A program made the translations under genes and the position numbers. 64,000 bases of DNA from Isoetes taiwanensis (taxonomy: Eukaryota; Streptophyta; Lycopodiopsida; Isoetales; Isoetaceae): NCBI GenBank assembly GCA_021234155.1, contig JAJEKV010000030.1:13954079-14018078 (forward strand), in the 5' to 3' direction. Below, piece after piece: positions 48,155 through 59,689 of the stretch. The notes under the pieces were generated by a model. That model was not told where the DNA came from and ran no database searches. It worked only from the letters and a program-made list of their open reading frames with translations. Within the stretch, counting starts at the first letter, position 1; each line of letters begins with the position of its first letter.

Positions 48155-48957
48155 GGGATAACTGCTGAACAAGAAAAGATGGCTAAGATAGCAGCCGAAA
48201 AAATGGAGAAAATTATATACAAGGAAAAATTTAAACTGAACATTGATCATCGTGTGACAAGGACACGTTTATTTATGTGAGGCAGAAAGGGCATATGGCG
48301 TATTCAACTATCAGACGAGATGCTTTCTATGTTAAGAGAGTATGGAGAAGCATGTGCCCTTATTTTAAATGTGTTTGTGAACCTAGAGTTAAGGGTAATG
48401 CATGTAAGGACAATATGACTTGGCTGGACCATACAGTCTGGTACATGTTCAACAACTTAGATGCTGTTTTTCCTGGTATGTCAGTGGTGGCCCAAATGGT
48501 TTCAATGAGAAAGTTGATGAAGACAACATTAAGAGACAGTATAATAGCATATATTTCTTATTTGGAAGTAAGAAACACGCTTATCAGCATGACATTATCA
48601 CTTGCTGCGGACCCTTGGGCAGATTTAAAAATTGAGCTCCCCATGTGTAAAATGACGGTTATATGCGAGAAAAGCATTAAGCATGCGTCCTTTATGAAAA
48701 GTATTGAAGCTGGATCCAGCAACATGGCGGACAGAAAATCAAAACAGTCTAAAACTAAGACTCTTTCATATGGTTCAATTATGGTATATGCCCCACCAAG
48801 AATTACGGTGTTACCTGGGCAAAGTGACTCCAGTATTGCAGATAACTCCAACATTGAGCAGATCTGTACACCAAGTAATGTAGGTGGCTCTGTCTCTAAG
48901 CAGAACCAGGGGCCAACTATAAAAGATGGAGATGGAGTCGTACAACGACAAAAATAG
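48155..48957 (+). pseudogene. Upstream exon of retroelement B
   Basis: It aligns with the upstream exon of A: ITAEQEKMAKIAAEKMEKII, then after a frame change QKGHMAYSTIRRDAFYVKRV, CPYFKCVCEP, CKDNMTWLDHTVWYMFNNL and PLCKMTVICEKSIK-like segments. It ends near a stop and donor (AAATAG/GTATGAG). Conservation of cysteines and of the order of segments supports real coding constraint in the past. Confidence 0.7.
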
Positions 48958-49370
48958 GTATGAGTTCTTCATAGTATGAATTTTCTTTCCTATAATATAT
49001 GAATTATGTTATAGGATGATCTATGTGTATATTCTTTTTGGGCCATATAATGGCACCAACAATTTGTATTGTCTGGCCTTTCTAAATTATGAAAGGACCA
49101 TTTGACATTTAAAGCTGACATGCCATTGTCCATGTTCAGCTACAAATGATGGAGATGGAATCATCCAACAATTAAAATGTGTACAAAAAAGGTATGAATC
49201 CTTTACAATTGTATTGGAGTTTCCTGTATTATAAGAATGCAGTTATAGGTTTATTGGTTAAACTTTTTGTGAAGCACATAATAACACCAATTACGCATAT
49301 GATTTATGCTTACTAAGATATGAAAGGACCTAGTGACATACTATGCTGATATGTAACTGTCCATATTCAG
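48910..49370 (+). repeat. Tandem duplication of about 230 bp spanning exon end and intron start
   Basis: The words GATGGAGATGGA..TC, then A..AAATAG or AAAAAG/GTATGA, then TATGAAAGGACC and CTGTCCAT.TTCAGC occur twice about 225-231 bases apart, so the exon end with its donor site is duplicated. Confidence 0.75.
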
Positions 49371-49489
49371 CCTTTTTGTATTTCCATCCCTTGATACAAG
49401 TCGGATGGGCGACCTATCCATGACCACCATTACACCATTAGGAAGCTAAGATAGGAACCCTGCAATAACAAATTGCTAAATGTTTACAG

Positions 49490-51553
49490 ATTTCTAGAAT
49501 CATCACCAGGAACTGTCAAGGCAGGGGCCATTTGCTGGAGAATAAAGAGAAAAATAGGAGAAAGGTGGTACATTGTTTCTTCTTGTCTAAAATAATGGAC
49601 AAGATCTGTATCCCCAAAATAGTATGTAGACATATGAAGAAGTGTTTAGGGGATGTAGGGGGGCAGATCATGGAACTAACAATGTTCTCATGGAAATATA
49701 CTGAAAGCTTGAAGGAATTAAGCTACAAGCCGTACTATGTATTTGCGCAAGACATGGAGACTGTGTGCCCATGCAGTAATCCAAGCCTTAAGAAATTTAT
49801 TGATCCCAAAATCGGGCATATCTGGACAACTGATCTCAGGATAATCAAATGCAAGATTCTCAGGAACCTATTTAGTAAAGGTCTTGAACATATCCCAGAT
49901 AAAGCATTGATCTGGAGGGACCTAAAGGCTGAACTGAGAAAAGTCTGCGATTCTATTTTTGAATGGCACAAGTACCAATTTCCTGATATTAGTGAAAGTG
50001 ACAAGCTGGAAGTAATTAATGGGATACTTGAGCAGGCTGGCTCTGAAATAAGTGAATTGTGTCAGAAAAGTTTTGCAAAAAAATTTCCTCTAAATGACCC
50101 TACTGTCATTAAAAATATGGAGTGGTTGACTAAAAACTTCTACATTTCTGGTGTGGACAAGGCTTCCAATAACCCATCATTCATTTGTCCTAGACATATA
50201 AAGGACATGGCTTTTAATAGATTATGCAGTGCTGACTTTATGCCTTTAGGGCAAGAAAAAGAAAACTTGGTTGATGACCTCACGGGAGTAATAGAAAGAT
50301 TTATCGAAGGACCACCGGTTGAACGTGAAAAATTACCATATCTGTTAGGCCTATTTAAGGCCCACAAATCAGAATATAGGTGGATAACAAATGCACATGG
50401 CACTATATTTACTGAAATAGCATAGATCATTACAATAGTACTAAAGGAAATATTGAACTTATGGCCAGAAATATCTAAAGATATCTGTGCAAATATCCAT
50501 ACCTCCGTGGGCAACAAGCTAAATGTTAACTGGATGGTTAGCTCAATATATGATGTGGCTATAAATCTGCCAGCTAAGATTGAAGAGGTATATGTGGCTG
50601 ACATAACTAAGTGTTATGAAAGCATACCAATACTTGGGGATAATGGTATTTGTTGTACCAGTGAAAAAGTAATCAATGCTACTTGGAATTATATGAAAAG
50701 TAAAAATCGGAAGTTTGAACTATAGATTAAGCACTCTAGTGGGGGTATTGTGACAACTAAATGGTTTAAGGCTGCTCCAAAGGGTAAGTGCTGGTCCATG
50801 ATGAGCAGAAAGAAATTCGTTACCATAAACAATTGGCTGTTAACTAATTGTTATGTTAAAATGGGAAAGAATTTGGCAGCAGATCAAGGGCATCCCTATG
50901 GGATTTTCATGCAGCTCTAATTGGTGCAATATATATCTTGCATGGTTTGAATTGGAATTTATTAGAAATTTAGCAAAGCAAGGGAGGTTTGAGGAGGTTA
51001 AACAGTTTAAACATGTTTTCCGTTATATGGACGACCTTTTGGCCATTAATTGCCCTAATATTAAGAACTTTCTCAGCAGAAGTGGACAGGAAAACACACA
51101 TGATCCCCAGCTATATGATCTCAATATCTTGGAGATTAAGGAAGAGACTTTGTATACAGAACATACCCCAGGTGTGCAATTTGGCAGCAGTGCGAATTTC
51201 CTTAATATGACAATACAAGTGTGCGATAGGTCATGTGGCATATTTCAAACAATGAAATATGATAAAAGAAGGTCATTACCCTTTGATTCTATTAAGTTTG
51301 TACACGCATGCGTTGCAGGCCGTATTTCCAGGCCAGGAATGTGATAATCTCACAGGTTATGCCATGTCTATATGTTAATACTAATCCAAGCTTGGCAACC
51401 AAGGATATTATGGAGCTGGTGCAGCAATTTGTGCATAATGGATTTGACGAAGGTGGATTGAAGAAAAGAATTATTAAGTATATCAAAAACAATGAATTCC
51501 CTGGTCTCAAATATGACATCAATACTCTACTGCAGATGATCAAGGAATATTAA
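49490..51553 (+). pseudogene. Reverse transcriptase exon, copy B
   Basis: It opens after acceptor TGTTTACAG (ending 49489). Segments match A in order: FFLSKIMDKICIPK, CSNPSLKKFIDPKIGHIWTT, NFYISGVDKASNNPSFICPR, PYLLGLFKAHKSEYRWITNAH, VADITKCYESIP (catalytic Asp about 50600), GIPMGFSCSSNWCNIYLAW, YMDDLLAIN (51024) and KYDKRRSLPF. The C-terminus (QFVHNGFDEGGLKKRIIKYI, then INTLLQMIKEY) ends at 51553. Stops at 50423 and 50723 and frameshifts near 50885 and 51310 inactivate it. Nothing follows the RT that could be an endonuclease. Confidence 0.82.
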
Positions 51554-51638
51554 GAGGTACGTCTATGGCTGTAGTGTGATATCTAAGAGTAACTGTGGAA
51601 TAAATTTTCATCTAGGAGCAAACTATAGGGTTATAAAA

Positions 51639-51796
51639 GACCCTTACTGTAACAAGTAGGGGTCTGCTCACCCTATTAGTTACAGTATGTTCTGTTTAGT
51701 CCTTTTCGTATGGTATTTCAAATAAAAGGGATGGATTTGTTGGCTGTTAAAACAGGGGTCCTTTATAATCCTACGGAAGGAGGTAGGGTTTTTTTT
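51639..51796 (+). terminator. 3' UTR hairpins and T-run of retroelement B
   Basis: Stem 1 is GACCCTTACT/AGTAGGGGTC (51639-51648 with 51655-51664, one G-T pair, loop of six). Stem 2 is CCTAC/GTAGG (51770-51774 with 51783-51787), followed directly by T8. The same two stems occur in copy C. Confidence 0.7.
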
Positions 51797-52437
51797 ATCA
51801 TATGTTTTTGCTTGTGCCTTATGGGTGTTTTGCACACAATAAGGTTGGTGTCTAAGAGTGGCATTGTTAACGTTATTAGTTACATTTGTTAAACACTAAG
51901 ATATATTTATGGTGTGCCATAAATGAATAAAGAGGGCACCATTGATATTACCCAAGTGTTGAAAAGGGAACTTAAGCTATAGCGTGAAAAATAAGACCAA
52001 TAGGGTATTTTCCCCTTTTCTATAAAATAAGAACATATGCTAGACTATGGAACCGCGATAATTTATGATGAATATTAGGGTTTTGACCATAGTGCAGCAG
52101 GTGAGCCCGATTCCAAATGTGGCTTTGATGATCCTTTAATGCAAAATTTTTTTTCTAAGATTGAGGCTGCATCAATTTAGTCCGGGTTTGATGCAGTATT
52201 TAAGAACATGCTTCATAAACTATTTTTTGTATTCCATATGAGTCTGCAAAACCCTGTTATGGTGCTTTTCTGAAAAACCCATATACATTCACATATGTTC
52301 ACATGTGCTAAAAGGCTTGTATCATTATCTCGTATTTCTGTTTCAGCAAGATACAATGTGATATAGGTAATCTATATTTAGCTCTCTCTTCTAGGCTGAG
52401 AAAATGCTACAAAAGTAGACGTAATTTTGAGGCCAAA
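51797..52437. other. Non-coding stretch between retroelement B and a LINE
   Basis: No coding frame was seen. It is AT-rich with no terminal repeats noted. Confidence 0.5.
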
Positions 52438-52447
52438 AGTACCTGTT

Positions 52448-55120
52448 TTTTTTTTTTGAAGAACGTGTTTTACTTCATATTATACACTCAAAAGATTACA
52501 AAGTACTTCAAGAAGTAAGAAATATCCCTGAAGCATCAATCACTTTTAGATGATCACTCCATATTGGAAATTTAATACGATCAGGCCAATTGGAGATCTG
52601 AAAGCAATTATACAACTTCTTACGAATTTCTTGAAGTACCACCTGAGAAGAAATATGCTTATCATAAAAGACCTTTCTTCGCCTTCGCTTCCATATACTC
52701 CATATTAGCCAAGACTTTGCCATGTGAAATGCAATCCTTTTAGAAGCGATCCAATCGATTTGGATAAATACCCAAAAGAAAGTGCCGACTATCCAAAGAT
52801 ACTCTAAAAAGAGAATGCAAACCCGGACCTAAGACTACTCAGCTCGCACACAAAATATAAACAATGCTCCAATGTTTCAATGCACCGCCACACATTGGGC
52901 AAAGTGGGCTTACTCCGCTTAAAGCAATGAACCATCTCATTAACTCTCAAAGAGCGATGAATCACCCGCCAAAGTAAAACATTTACCTTTGGAGGATTAT
53001 ATTTAGACCAAACAAGGTTCCGATGGATTGCCATTGAGAAGGCAAAGTCCGAAGTGCCATTTTCGAGAAGGTGATAAAGTACTTGAGGATGTAAGCAATC
53101 AGAAGCATGAACTTACTAGCTTCTTGCCTTCTTTAATACCTTGAACAAAGTTCCAAAGATCTCCGGTCACCAACCTTCTTAATTAAAGGAAGAGCACTTG
53201 CTACATAAGCCCATATAATCGATATCTTTATCCAACAACCCATATTTCTCCAAACCATTGCCAAGGAGCAATGTCAATACCAAAATACCAATGCTCAATA
53301 GAAATAATACCGCTTCTCCTCCACCTTGCTTGGGAGTGTGCATGCATAAATTCTGGCCGGGTGTAGTTGTCCATGAGTATACAAAGGCAACCACAAAAGG
53401 GAGGAAGATGCCCAAGACAAGCTTCCCAATCAAATGTAATCACTGGCTGACTACCTTCCGTGCCCGGCAAAGCCTTTCAAGATCGGAGAGGCATGTGAAT
53501 AAGCTTTCAATGGATATAACAATGCCCAAGGGAGCTCAATTCTCACACCTCGCTTATGAAAAACCATACACTTCTTCACTGATTGTTTAAGTAACTTCAT
53601 ACCTGGTGATGCACAATCATCTTTCAACAAACTGAACAATAGCTTAGAAGCTAAGACCTTACCCTGTAAAGAAAGATCCAACATACCAAGTCCCTCCTTG
53701 TTGTTTAAACAACATACATTTCTTCCACGCCACCTTCACAAAGCCTCCTTTTATCGCATTACCGACAAAATCTCTTACAATCTTTTTATCTCTCAAAACT
53801 TAGAAGCCGGAGCCAATAGAACCGAAACCAAATAAATATGTGTATTGTTCAATACTGACTTAGCTACTTGAATTCTACCTGCCAAGGATAACTTTGAGCC
53901 TCTCCACCAAATCAGATGCCTTTGTAAATTTAAGATAATTTCATCCCATGCTTCATTCATGTCAATATCTAGACCAAAAAGGACTCCTAGAAGCTTTGTC
54001 TTTGCGAAGGTACAAACCACCTTCCGCATACTCATATAAAAAATGAACCCGCTTCTTCCCCCCATAAAAGCACTACACTTAGCCCAATTAAGGAGACAAC
54101 CAGTGATGCAATTGAAAATATATCTAAAAGCTTTTTGATTATCCGCATTATTCTCTTCACCATCCACTAGCAAGAAGGTATCGCCTACAAACCGATTAAC
54201 CAAAACCGGTCACCTTCCACCAATAATAATCCCTTTACCAAACCATCCTTTTCAAAGCCTCATGCAATAGTTGCGAAAAGTCCTTCGCCACTATAGTAAA
54301 CAAAAGGAGCTAAAGGGCAACCTTGCCTTATTCCACGCTCAATTGGAAAAGCACCAAGGGTTCTCCATGATACAAGATTACCCCTTAGCAAAATCAACAT
54401 TTTATGCATCATAGAGCCAAAACCAGGCCCAAATCCCAATTTCAAAAGCATGGCATCCAAGAAAGTCCACTTCACACTATCATAAGCTTTAGCAAAATCC
54501 ATTTTAAATATAGAAGATTTTGACCCAACATTGGGCCCAATGAACTCCCTCATATGTTTGCCACTATATTATGAAAAATTTGCCGACTGAAGAAAGCCCG
54601 ACCGAAAGCCAGATCTATTCTCAATCCCAAAACCGGTTTAAGTCTTTCGCATAGGCTTTTGCAATAATTTTATAGATAGTAGATAGAAGAGTTATTGAGC
54701 CAATCATGAATGCTCACCGTGTTCTTTCACTTTAGGAATAAGAGAAATCAAACCCATATTCAAAATCCTATCAAATTGATGTGAAGTACACAAATCTTTG
54801 TATGCCTCCATAATGCTTACCGACGCCCATTCCCAATACCTTTTAAAAATTCTACAGAATACCATCCATACCGGCATTTATCCGAAGCCAACTCAAATGT
54901 TTGCCGCCGCAATTCGCATATAGACAAGCAGTGCCTCTAACAATTGAGATTCCTCTTGTGAAAGAATTGCATGAACCTTAGAAAGCACAATATCCTGCAT
55001 TACATCTTCATGAGGCAAATGTTTGACCTTAAAAAAAGTTTCAAAGTATTGAGTAAGGGACTGTTTAATCTCATTTGGCGCTGTCATTACCCTCCCATCC
55101 GGCATAGATAGAGAGTGCAT
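52448..55120 (-). mobile_element. 5'-truncated L1-type LINE with target-site duplication
   Basis: The A tail is seen as a T13 run at 52445-52457. A 10-bp direct repeat AGTACCTGTT flanks it (52438-52447 and 55121-55130). The coding order on the minus strand is the segment before RT, RT motifs, connection domain, zf-RVT and C-terminal tail. It sits in a relic of the Gly/Arg-exon unit that continues to 56560. Confidence 0.85.
52508..55120 (-). pseudogene. LINE ORF2 remnant: RT, connection and zf-RVT
   Basis: The order is pre-RT segment 55150-54893 (SLSMPDGRVMTAPNEIKQSL), RT motif A FKMDFAKAYDSVKWTFLDAM and motif B GIRQGCPLAPF (54553-54260), then a degraded motif C (RFVGDTFLLVDG in place of FADD) at about 54200. 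The connection region follows, with KLLGVLFGLDID and LIWWRGSKLSLAGRIQVAKS. The zf-RVT lies at 53034-52804 (WSKYNPPKVNVLLWRVIHRS) and the tail at 52723-52508 (SWLIWSIWKRRRRKVF). Many frameshifts are present. The damaged catalytic Asp pair rules out activity. Confidence 0.85.
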
Positions 55121-55130
55121 AGTACCTGTT

Positions 55131-56560
55131 GTTTGCAGATCTCCAAACAATTATATGGTCTGCAATATTATCATACAGAATAGCAAAAAATTGCTTTGTA
55201 TACCTAGAACATAGTTTATTTTCAAACTTTTATGATAGTAGAAGATAATTAGAATTTCAACTTCCTGCAAAGCGTCTTGTAGTCATAAAGTACACCATTT
55301 GTGTAAGACAACAGTCTTGAATGTGGAATCCATTTTGTTAAGTCCTTTTGTTTGATACATGCAGTCGTTTTTGCTAAAACACACCATAACAGCAAAGGAA
55401 GGCACAATGGGAGCAGAATACCACGTACCTGCAGCCAAACAAGTACACATTAGTGATAGACTCGGTAAAGGTACAAGGGCCAAAAGATACTTAGGGTAAT
55501 TTTGGGCTCTTCACCCTTCACCCATTGTACCCCTTGCTCTTGATTAGTAAAAGCATATTAAAACAACAAACATCAAATGGAAGGACTTTGTCAATCAAGA
55601 AGTTACACCCTTATTACCATCAGGATGCATTTCCAGGACATCTTATGCAGATATATGATCATTTCAATCATGAGTTGGAATAGAGTAGAAATCTGTGCAT
55701 TTCTTTGCTCTCAAACACGGAGTGCAATATGAACTAAAAACTAAGGTTTAGCTTGTGTCCAGAATTAACTAACTGTATCATTATGTCCTATAAGAAGCCA
55801 GCCGGCCTTAATCTAGGAATACAAATTATTCCCCTTTATTGTTAGTGTTGCAATCACTGTCTGGGCAGCACCGCAAAGTCTGCTCAATATGTATGCCAAC
55901 TTAGGCAACTGAAACCAGGCCCCATATTTATGTGCTTTTCAAAAATAGAAGACAAGCTATACTTTAAGAATAGAAATTATTCCCTGGTATTTTAGTGCTG
56001 CAACCACTGTCTTGGTCATGTCAGAATCTCTATAATATGTGTGCCAATTTATGCCTATGAAACACATCCATATATTTATGTGCTATCCAAAATATGGGAG
56101 TCAAGCAACCAAACATCTATTATGCTATCTCACAGCAGTTTACAATTAGAAAACGAACATGTACATGTGTTAACAGATTATGACAAACGTATTTTTCCAA
56201 TCTGTAACTGGCTTATCTACATAAGATATGCATACCTGAAAACTCTTCACCATCAGAATCTATATTCTCATTGAATGGTGTCTCTGGGATGACCTTCTCA
56301 GCACTTACAGAGCCCCCATGGTATCCATTTTTTCTTCTATTGAAGTTTCCCTTTCTATTTGCTCACTGGCACTCATTTCCTTCCCTAAATCCACGTTTGG
56401 ATTCAAAACCTCTGCCTCGACTTCTCCTTTCCATCTGTAAGGCTTCAAACTCAACAGAACTTCTACCCCATTCACTCTGTTGGTTTTAGTAAAAAGCTCT
56501 AAATAAATCCTGAGCTGCCGCCATCAGACCTACCATATGAGTTAAAACCCATCCTTCCAG
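55131..56560 (-). pseudogene. Degenerate Gly/Arg-exon unit, interrupted by the LINE
   Basis: The minus-strand exon 56560-56236 starts at an ATG matched in the 62-kb copy (MGFNSYGRSDGGSS against MGYLSDGVSVE). It continues with SSVEFEALQMERRSRGRGFE, SKRGFREGNE, IPETPFNENIDSDGEEFS and donor CAG/GTATGC. The conserved short exon lies at 55545-55429 with donor GCAG/GTACGTGG. No RT piece follows because the LINE cuts the unit. It is an older copy than those at 34-47 kb. Confidence 0.6.
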
Positions 56561-57022
56561 ATGGCCTTAGCAAAAACCCGGAAGATCCTGGGTCTTCAAT
56601 TTCGGCTGCCCTGGACATCAATTTCGCTGCCCTGGCAGCACCTTGATTCTATAAAATCCGCCTCGATTCTCCAAGCCTCACGGTTTTTGCCAGAGGGGAA
56701 TCGAAACCCTAAATTTTACCTTCAATTTAGGCCACGTCTTCATTTTCAATGGCCCAAACCTTATAGATATTTGGCACATCATTTTTTTTAAATAACTTTG
56801 CATATTCATGCAATTATGCATGCCATATCTCTACTATTCCCTCACAAACACTTGGTAATCCTTCCTAGAAAAATAAAGTTCTAGCATAGTTCCATGCTTG
56901 GTCATGTGTCGGTTTTTCCAAATACCATTTGAAGGCAGCACCAGCATGTTCTTAAATAATATGTCAAATAAGAGTAAAAAATTACCTTATGTAGTTGTAT
57001 GTGCATGTCAAATGAACTACAC

Positions 57023-57476
57023 ATAACCAACACATAACTACCATTGACATTAATAAATATAACCATTGGATCCAACACATTTAAATTAAAATCCCCCTTA
57101 AACCCCCTTTGGTTTGGGTGCATATTCACACCTGGGTGACCAAGGGCATCGAGAGTCGTTGGATTGGCATATTCGCCCCTTTATTCCTTAATCCATACCG
57201 CACGAAAGTTCCTCATTTGTGGGTATGTGGTACAAGCTTTGCTATATAATGTGATAATAAGATTCGCAAAATACTATAAGATTTCAACCGAATACTATAT
57301 GGTGTTGATTTCGTGACGTGCAAAAATACAATTATGAGGGCTCTCGGCCGCCTCACGCCACCCCCCGTGGTGAATATGCACCCAAACCAAAGGGGGTTTA
57401 AGGGGGATTTTAATTTAAATGTGTTGGATCCAATGGTTATATTTATTAATGTCAATGGTAGTTATGTGTTGGTTAT
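57023..57476. mobile_element. Foldback/MITE-like element with long terminal inverted repeats, copy 2
   Basis: The arms 57023-57129 and 57370-57476 are reverse complements (ATAACCAACACATAACTACC at both tips). The arms share CCCCCTTAAACCCCCTTTGG, and the interior word AAAATACTATAAG, with copy 1 at 39922-40365. It is non-coding; apparent peptides on both strands are mirror images caused by the inverted repeat. Confidence 0.88.
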
Positions 57477-57913
57477 TATACTAAAAATTTTTTGCCCTTC
57501 GGCCCCAAAAAAAACAGACGTGAGAATATAAAAAAAAGACATTTAAAAACATGTAGCAATATGTGTTATGTAATATCAAAGATTAAGAATAAAAAGGAAT
57601 ATAGTAAAATGAAACTTGAGTAACTATAATATTAAAGCATAATGTAATATAATTATATATGCTATAAAAGCATTTTATTTAGAAATTTATTGAGTTATTG
57701 AAAATAGCAAAGGTATTATAATAGTTTTGGAGCACTTTGAGCCAGAGACTCCGAATACCCTACTTTGATTAATAGAGGTACTAAAAATCCTTGCTAATCC
57801 ATTTCAAAAGCCTTAGGAACATAACCATGTTTGTATCGTGATTGACTTTACACATTGAAGTTCACCATTACGAATTGAAGTTATCTCAACTGCTGCAAAT
57901 ACAAGGACTTTCA
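57477..57913. other. AT-rich non-coding stretch
   Basis: No gene, repeat boundary or regulatory site that I can support. Confidence 0.5.
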
Positions 57914-58636
57914 CTACAAGCAATCACTTTTGAACATCATAGCTTCCAGACACAACAAACATAATGAAATATCCTGCCAAAGATTTTCAAAAGAACTCCT
58001 GCACACAACTTCGACAGTTGGATGAGCCTTTGCTACTTCCTTTTCAAGCTCATAAAGGATGTGCAAATTCTCGCCCATTTGCATCGACTTCTTCATAATC
58101 ACGGGCTTCTGGGGCTCATTACGATCCTACACATAGTAATATCATCAAAGCTAAAAGTGTTTCTTCCATCAAAGCTAAGTCGCTTCTTCGTTGCCAATAA
58201 ATTTAATAGGATTGCCACCACCCTCAATTATCTTGAGCTTCCCTTGAGCGCTGACGCTAGATTGTTCAACGTTACATTGACTTGCATGATAGTCTAGTTG
58301 CTGAAACAGAGATTGATTTTCCGCATGATTTCTCTTCTAGCTTTTTGTTTGTCCCGAACCTTGTGATATCCGCTCGATCCCCGAACGCCAAAGCAAATGC
58401 AAAACCTTAGTAACAATATCTAATCGTGTGCCTTACTTACGCGGTAGCTTCAATTTAGGCTCCAAATATGCAATTTTCTGAAAATCGTGAAGCAATATCT
58501 TCATGTGTTAAACTTACGAAGAAAGGGAAGAGGGAGGGATGGAGATCCTACACACCCTCATCATCTTCGAAATCTTGGTTGCTCCAAGGACATGTGGACA
58601 CAACCATTGCAGCCCCAATTGATCCTTGGTTGCTTG
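57914..58636 (-). pseudogene. Candidate spliced gene fragment, minus strand
   Basis: Three exon-like blocks have plausible splice signals. Block 1 is at 58636-58548 (after TCTATTTAG; DTTSNQGSIGAAMVVSTCPW, to SNQDFEDDEG with a GT). Block 2 is at 58297-58182 (after CTGTTTCAG; QLDYHASQCNVEQSSV, KLKIIEGGGNPIKFIGNEEA). Block 3 is at 58128-57914 (after ATGTGTAG; EPQKPVIMKKSMQMGENLHI, YELEKEVAKAHPTVEVVCRS, ending at a stop). No known domain is recognised. It may be the 3' part of a host gene or transposase gene; no upstream exons were found with confidence. Confidence 0.4.
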
Positions 58637-59689
58637 TTGTATCCTAAATAGACATTTCAGCTATAAGTGTAATATATGCAAAAACAAGCCATAAAGAAGT
58701 CTCAAGCATTACATATTCTCGACTATCGACCGTCTCCGAAACAAAATGTGAAATTACATCGTGTGTTCTCGCACTACAACTTCTGACCAAACTTGTAAAT
58801 AAGATAGAGAACTAGAGCAAAGTTTGAACGCGACTCCGTTATGTTGTGCTCTCACAAATCAACTCCTTCCTACTGCTTGTATCCCCGAGAGTACCTTCTC
58901 GCACAATTTTAATCAACGCCCTTGCCTTGGGCATTTCTTCACAACTCTCTTTCTTTCAGCCCAATTTCCTCGAGGCCCCCTATACCATTTCCCTACATTA
59001 AACCTTCAATTCTATAATCAAGGGCTAAAATAAAGGCTCTTATGGTCTATGTGCTTGTAATGCTTCACTTTGAGATACGCAATGAGTTAGAAAGCCACCA
59101 AAACTGAGCTGAATCATCCCCCAATGAGTGAATCTGAGCTGATGCATCCCGCAAATGTATTGCCGATATCGAAGCAATGCATTCCGGCAGTTCCCTTCCG
59201 GATTCCTTTGAAAATCACCAAGGCGACAGAACCGTTGGCTAAAGATCCTGCAGAACTGGTGACAGACTGAAGTGCACAACCCAAATAAAACCTACGTGAA
59301 CTGAACTGGCAGGACTGTATTTGCACAAAAGAAATCGTGATAACTGGTGGTGACAGACTTAAGCGCACATGTATGAGCAGGAAGAAATCAAAAGCTCAAA
59401 TAAAACCGATGTGAGCTAAACTGCATCCCTTAAGGACTATATTTACACAAAAGAAATCGTGATGGATCAATTACAAAAACCCCAACAAAACACGATGCCC
59501 GCAAAACACAACTAGCATCCGGCTACACAAAGCGACCATCACCGCCAAAAAGCTCCTTGACTGTCCGGTCCCGGTCCTGGTTGGGGCACGAAACCATAGA
59601 ACCCTAAAATGCATTTGGTCGAGCCTGCATGCTTGAGCTTTGGAAATTCATAGGTGGACCATTAGAAAGATAGGCACGAAAATTAAGGT
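58637..59689. other. Non-coding stretch with a small tandem duplication
   Basis: The segment AATAAAACC.A.GTGA.CT.AACTG .. GCACAAAAGAAATCGTGAT appears at about 59284-59345 and 59399-59465. Open frames in both orientations are short and unconvincing. Confidence 0.5.

Larger units (their letters stand above)
48067..51796 (+). mobile_element. Retroelement B, 5'-truncated copy of the same family
   Basis: It lies in the opposite orientation to A. It begins abruptly after the SINE-like repeat, inside the upstream exon. It contains the conserved intron, the RT exon and a 3' UTR ending in a T8 run (51789-51796). The Gly/Arg-rich exon is missing. Two stops and at least three frame changes make it inactive. 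Confidence 0.75.

Noticed and set aside
56902-57531. Two nearly identical peptides on opposite strands (HPNQRGFKGDFNLNV)
   Set aside because: They are mirror images created by the inverted arms of the foldback element, not duplicated genes.
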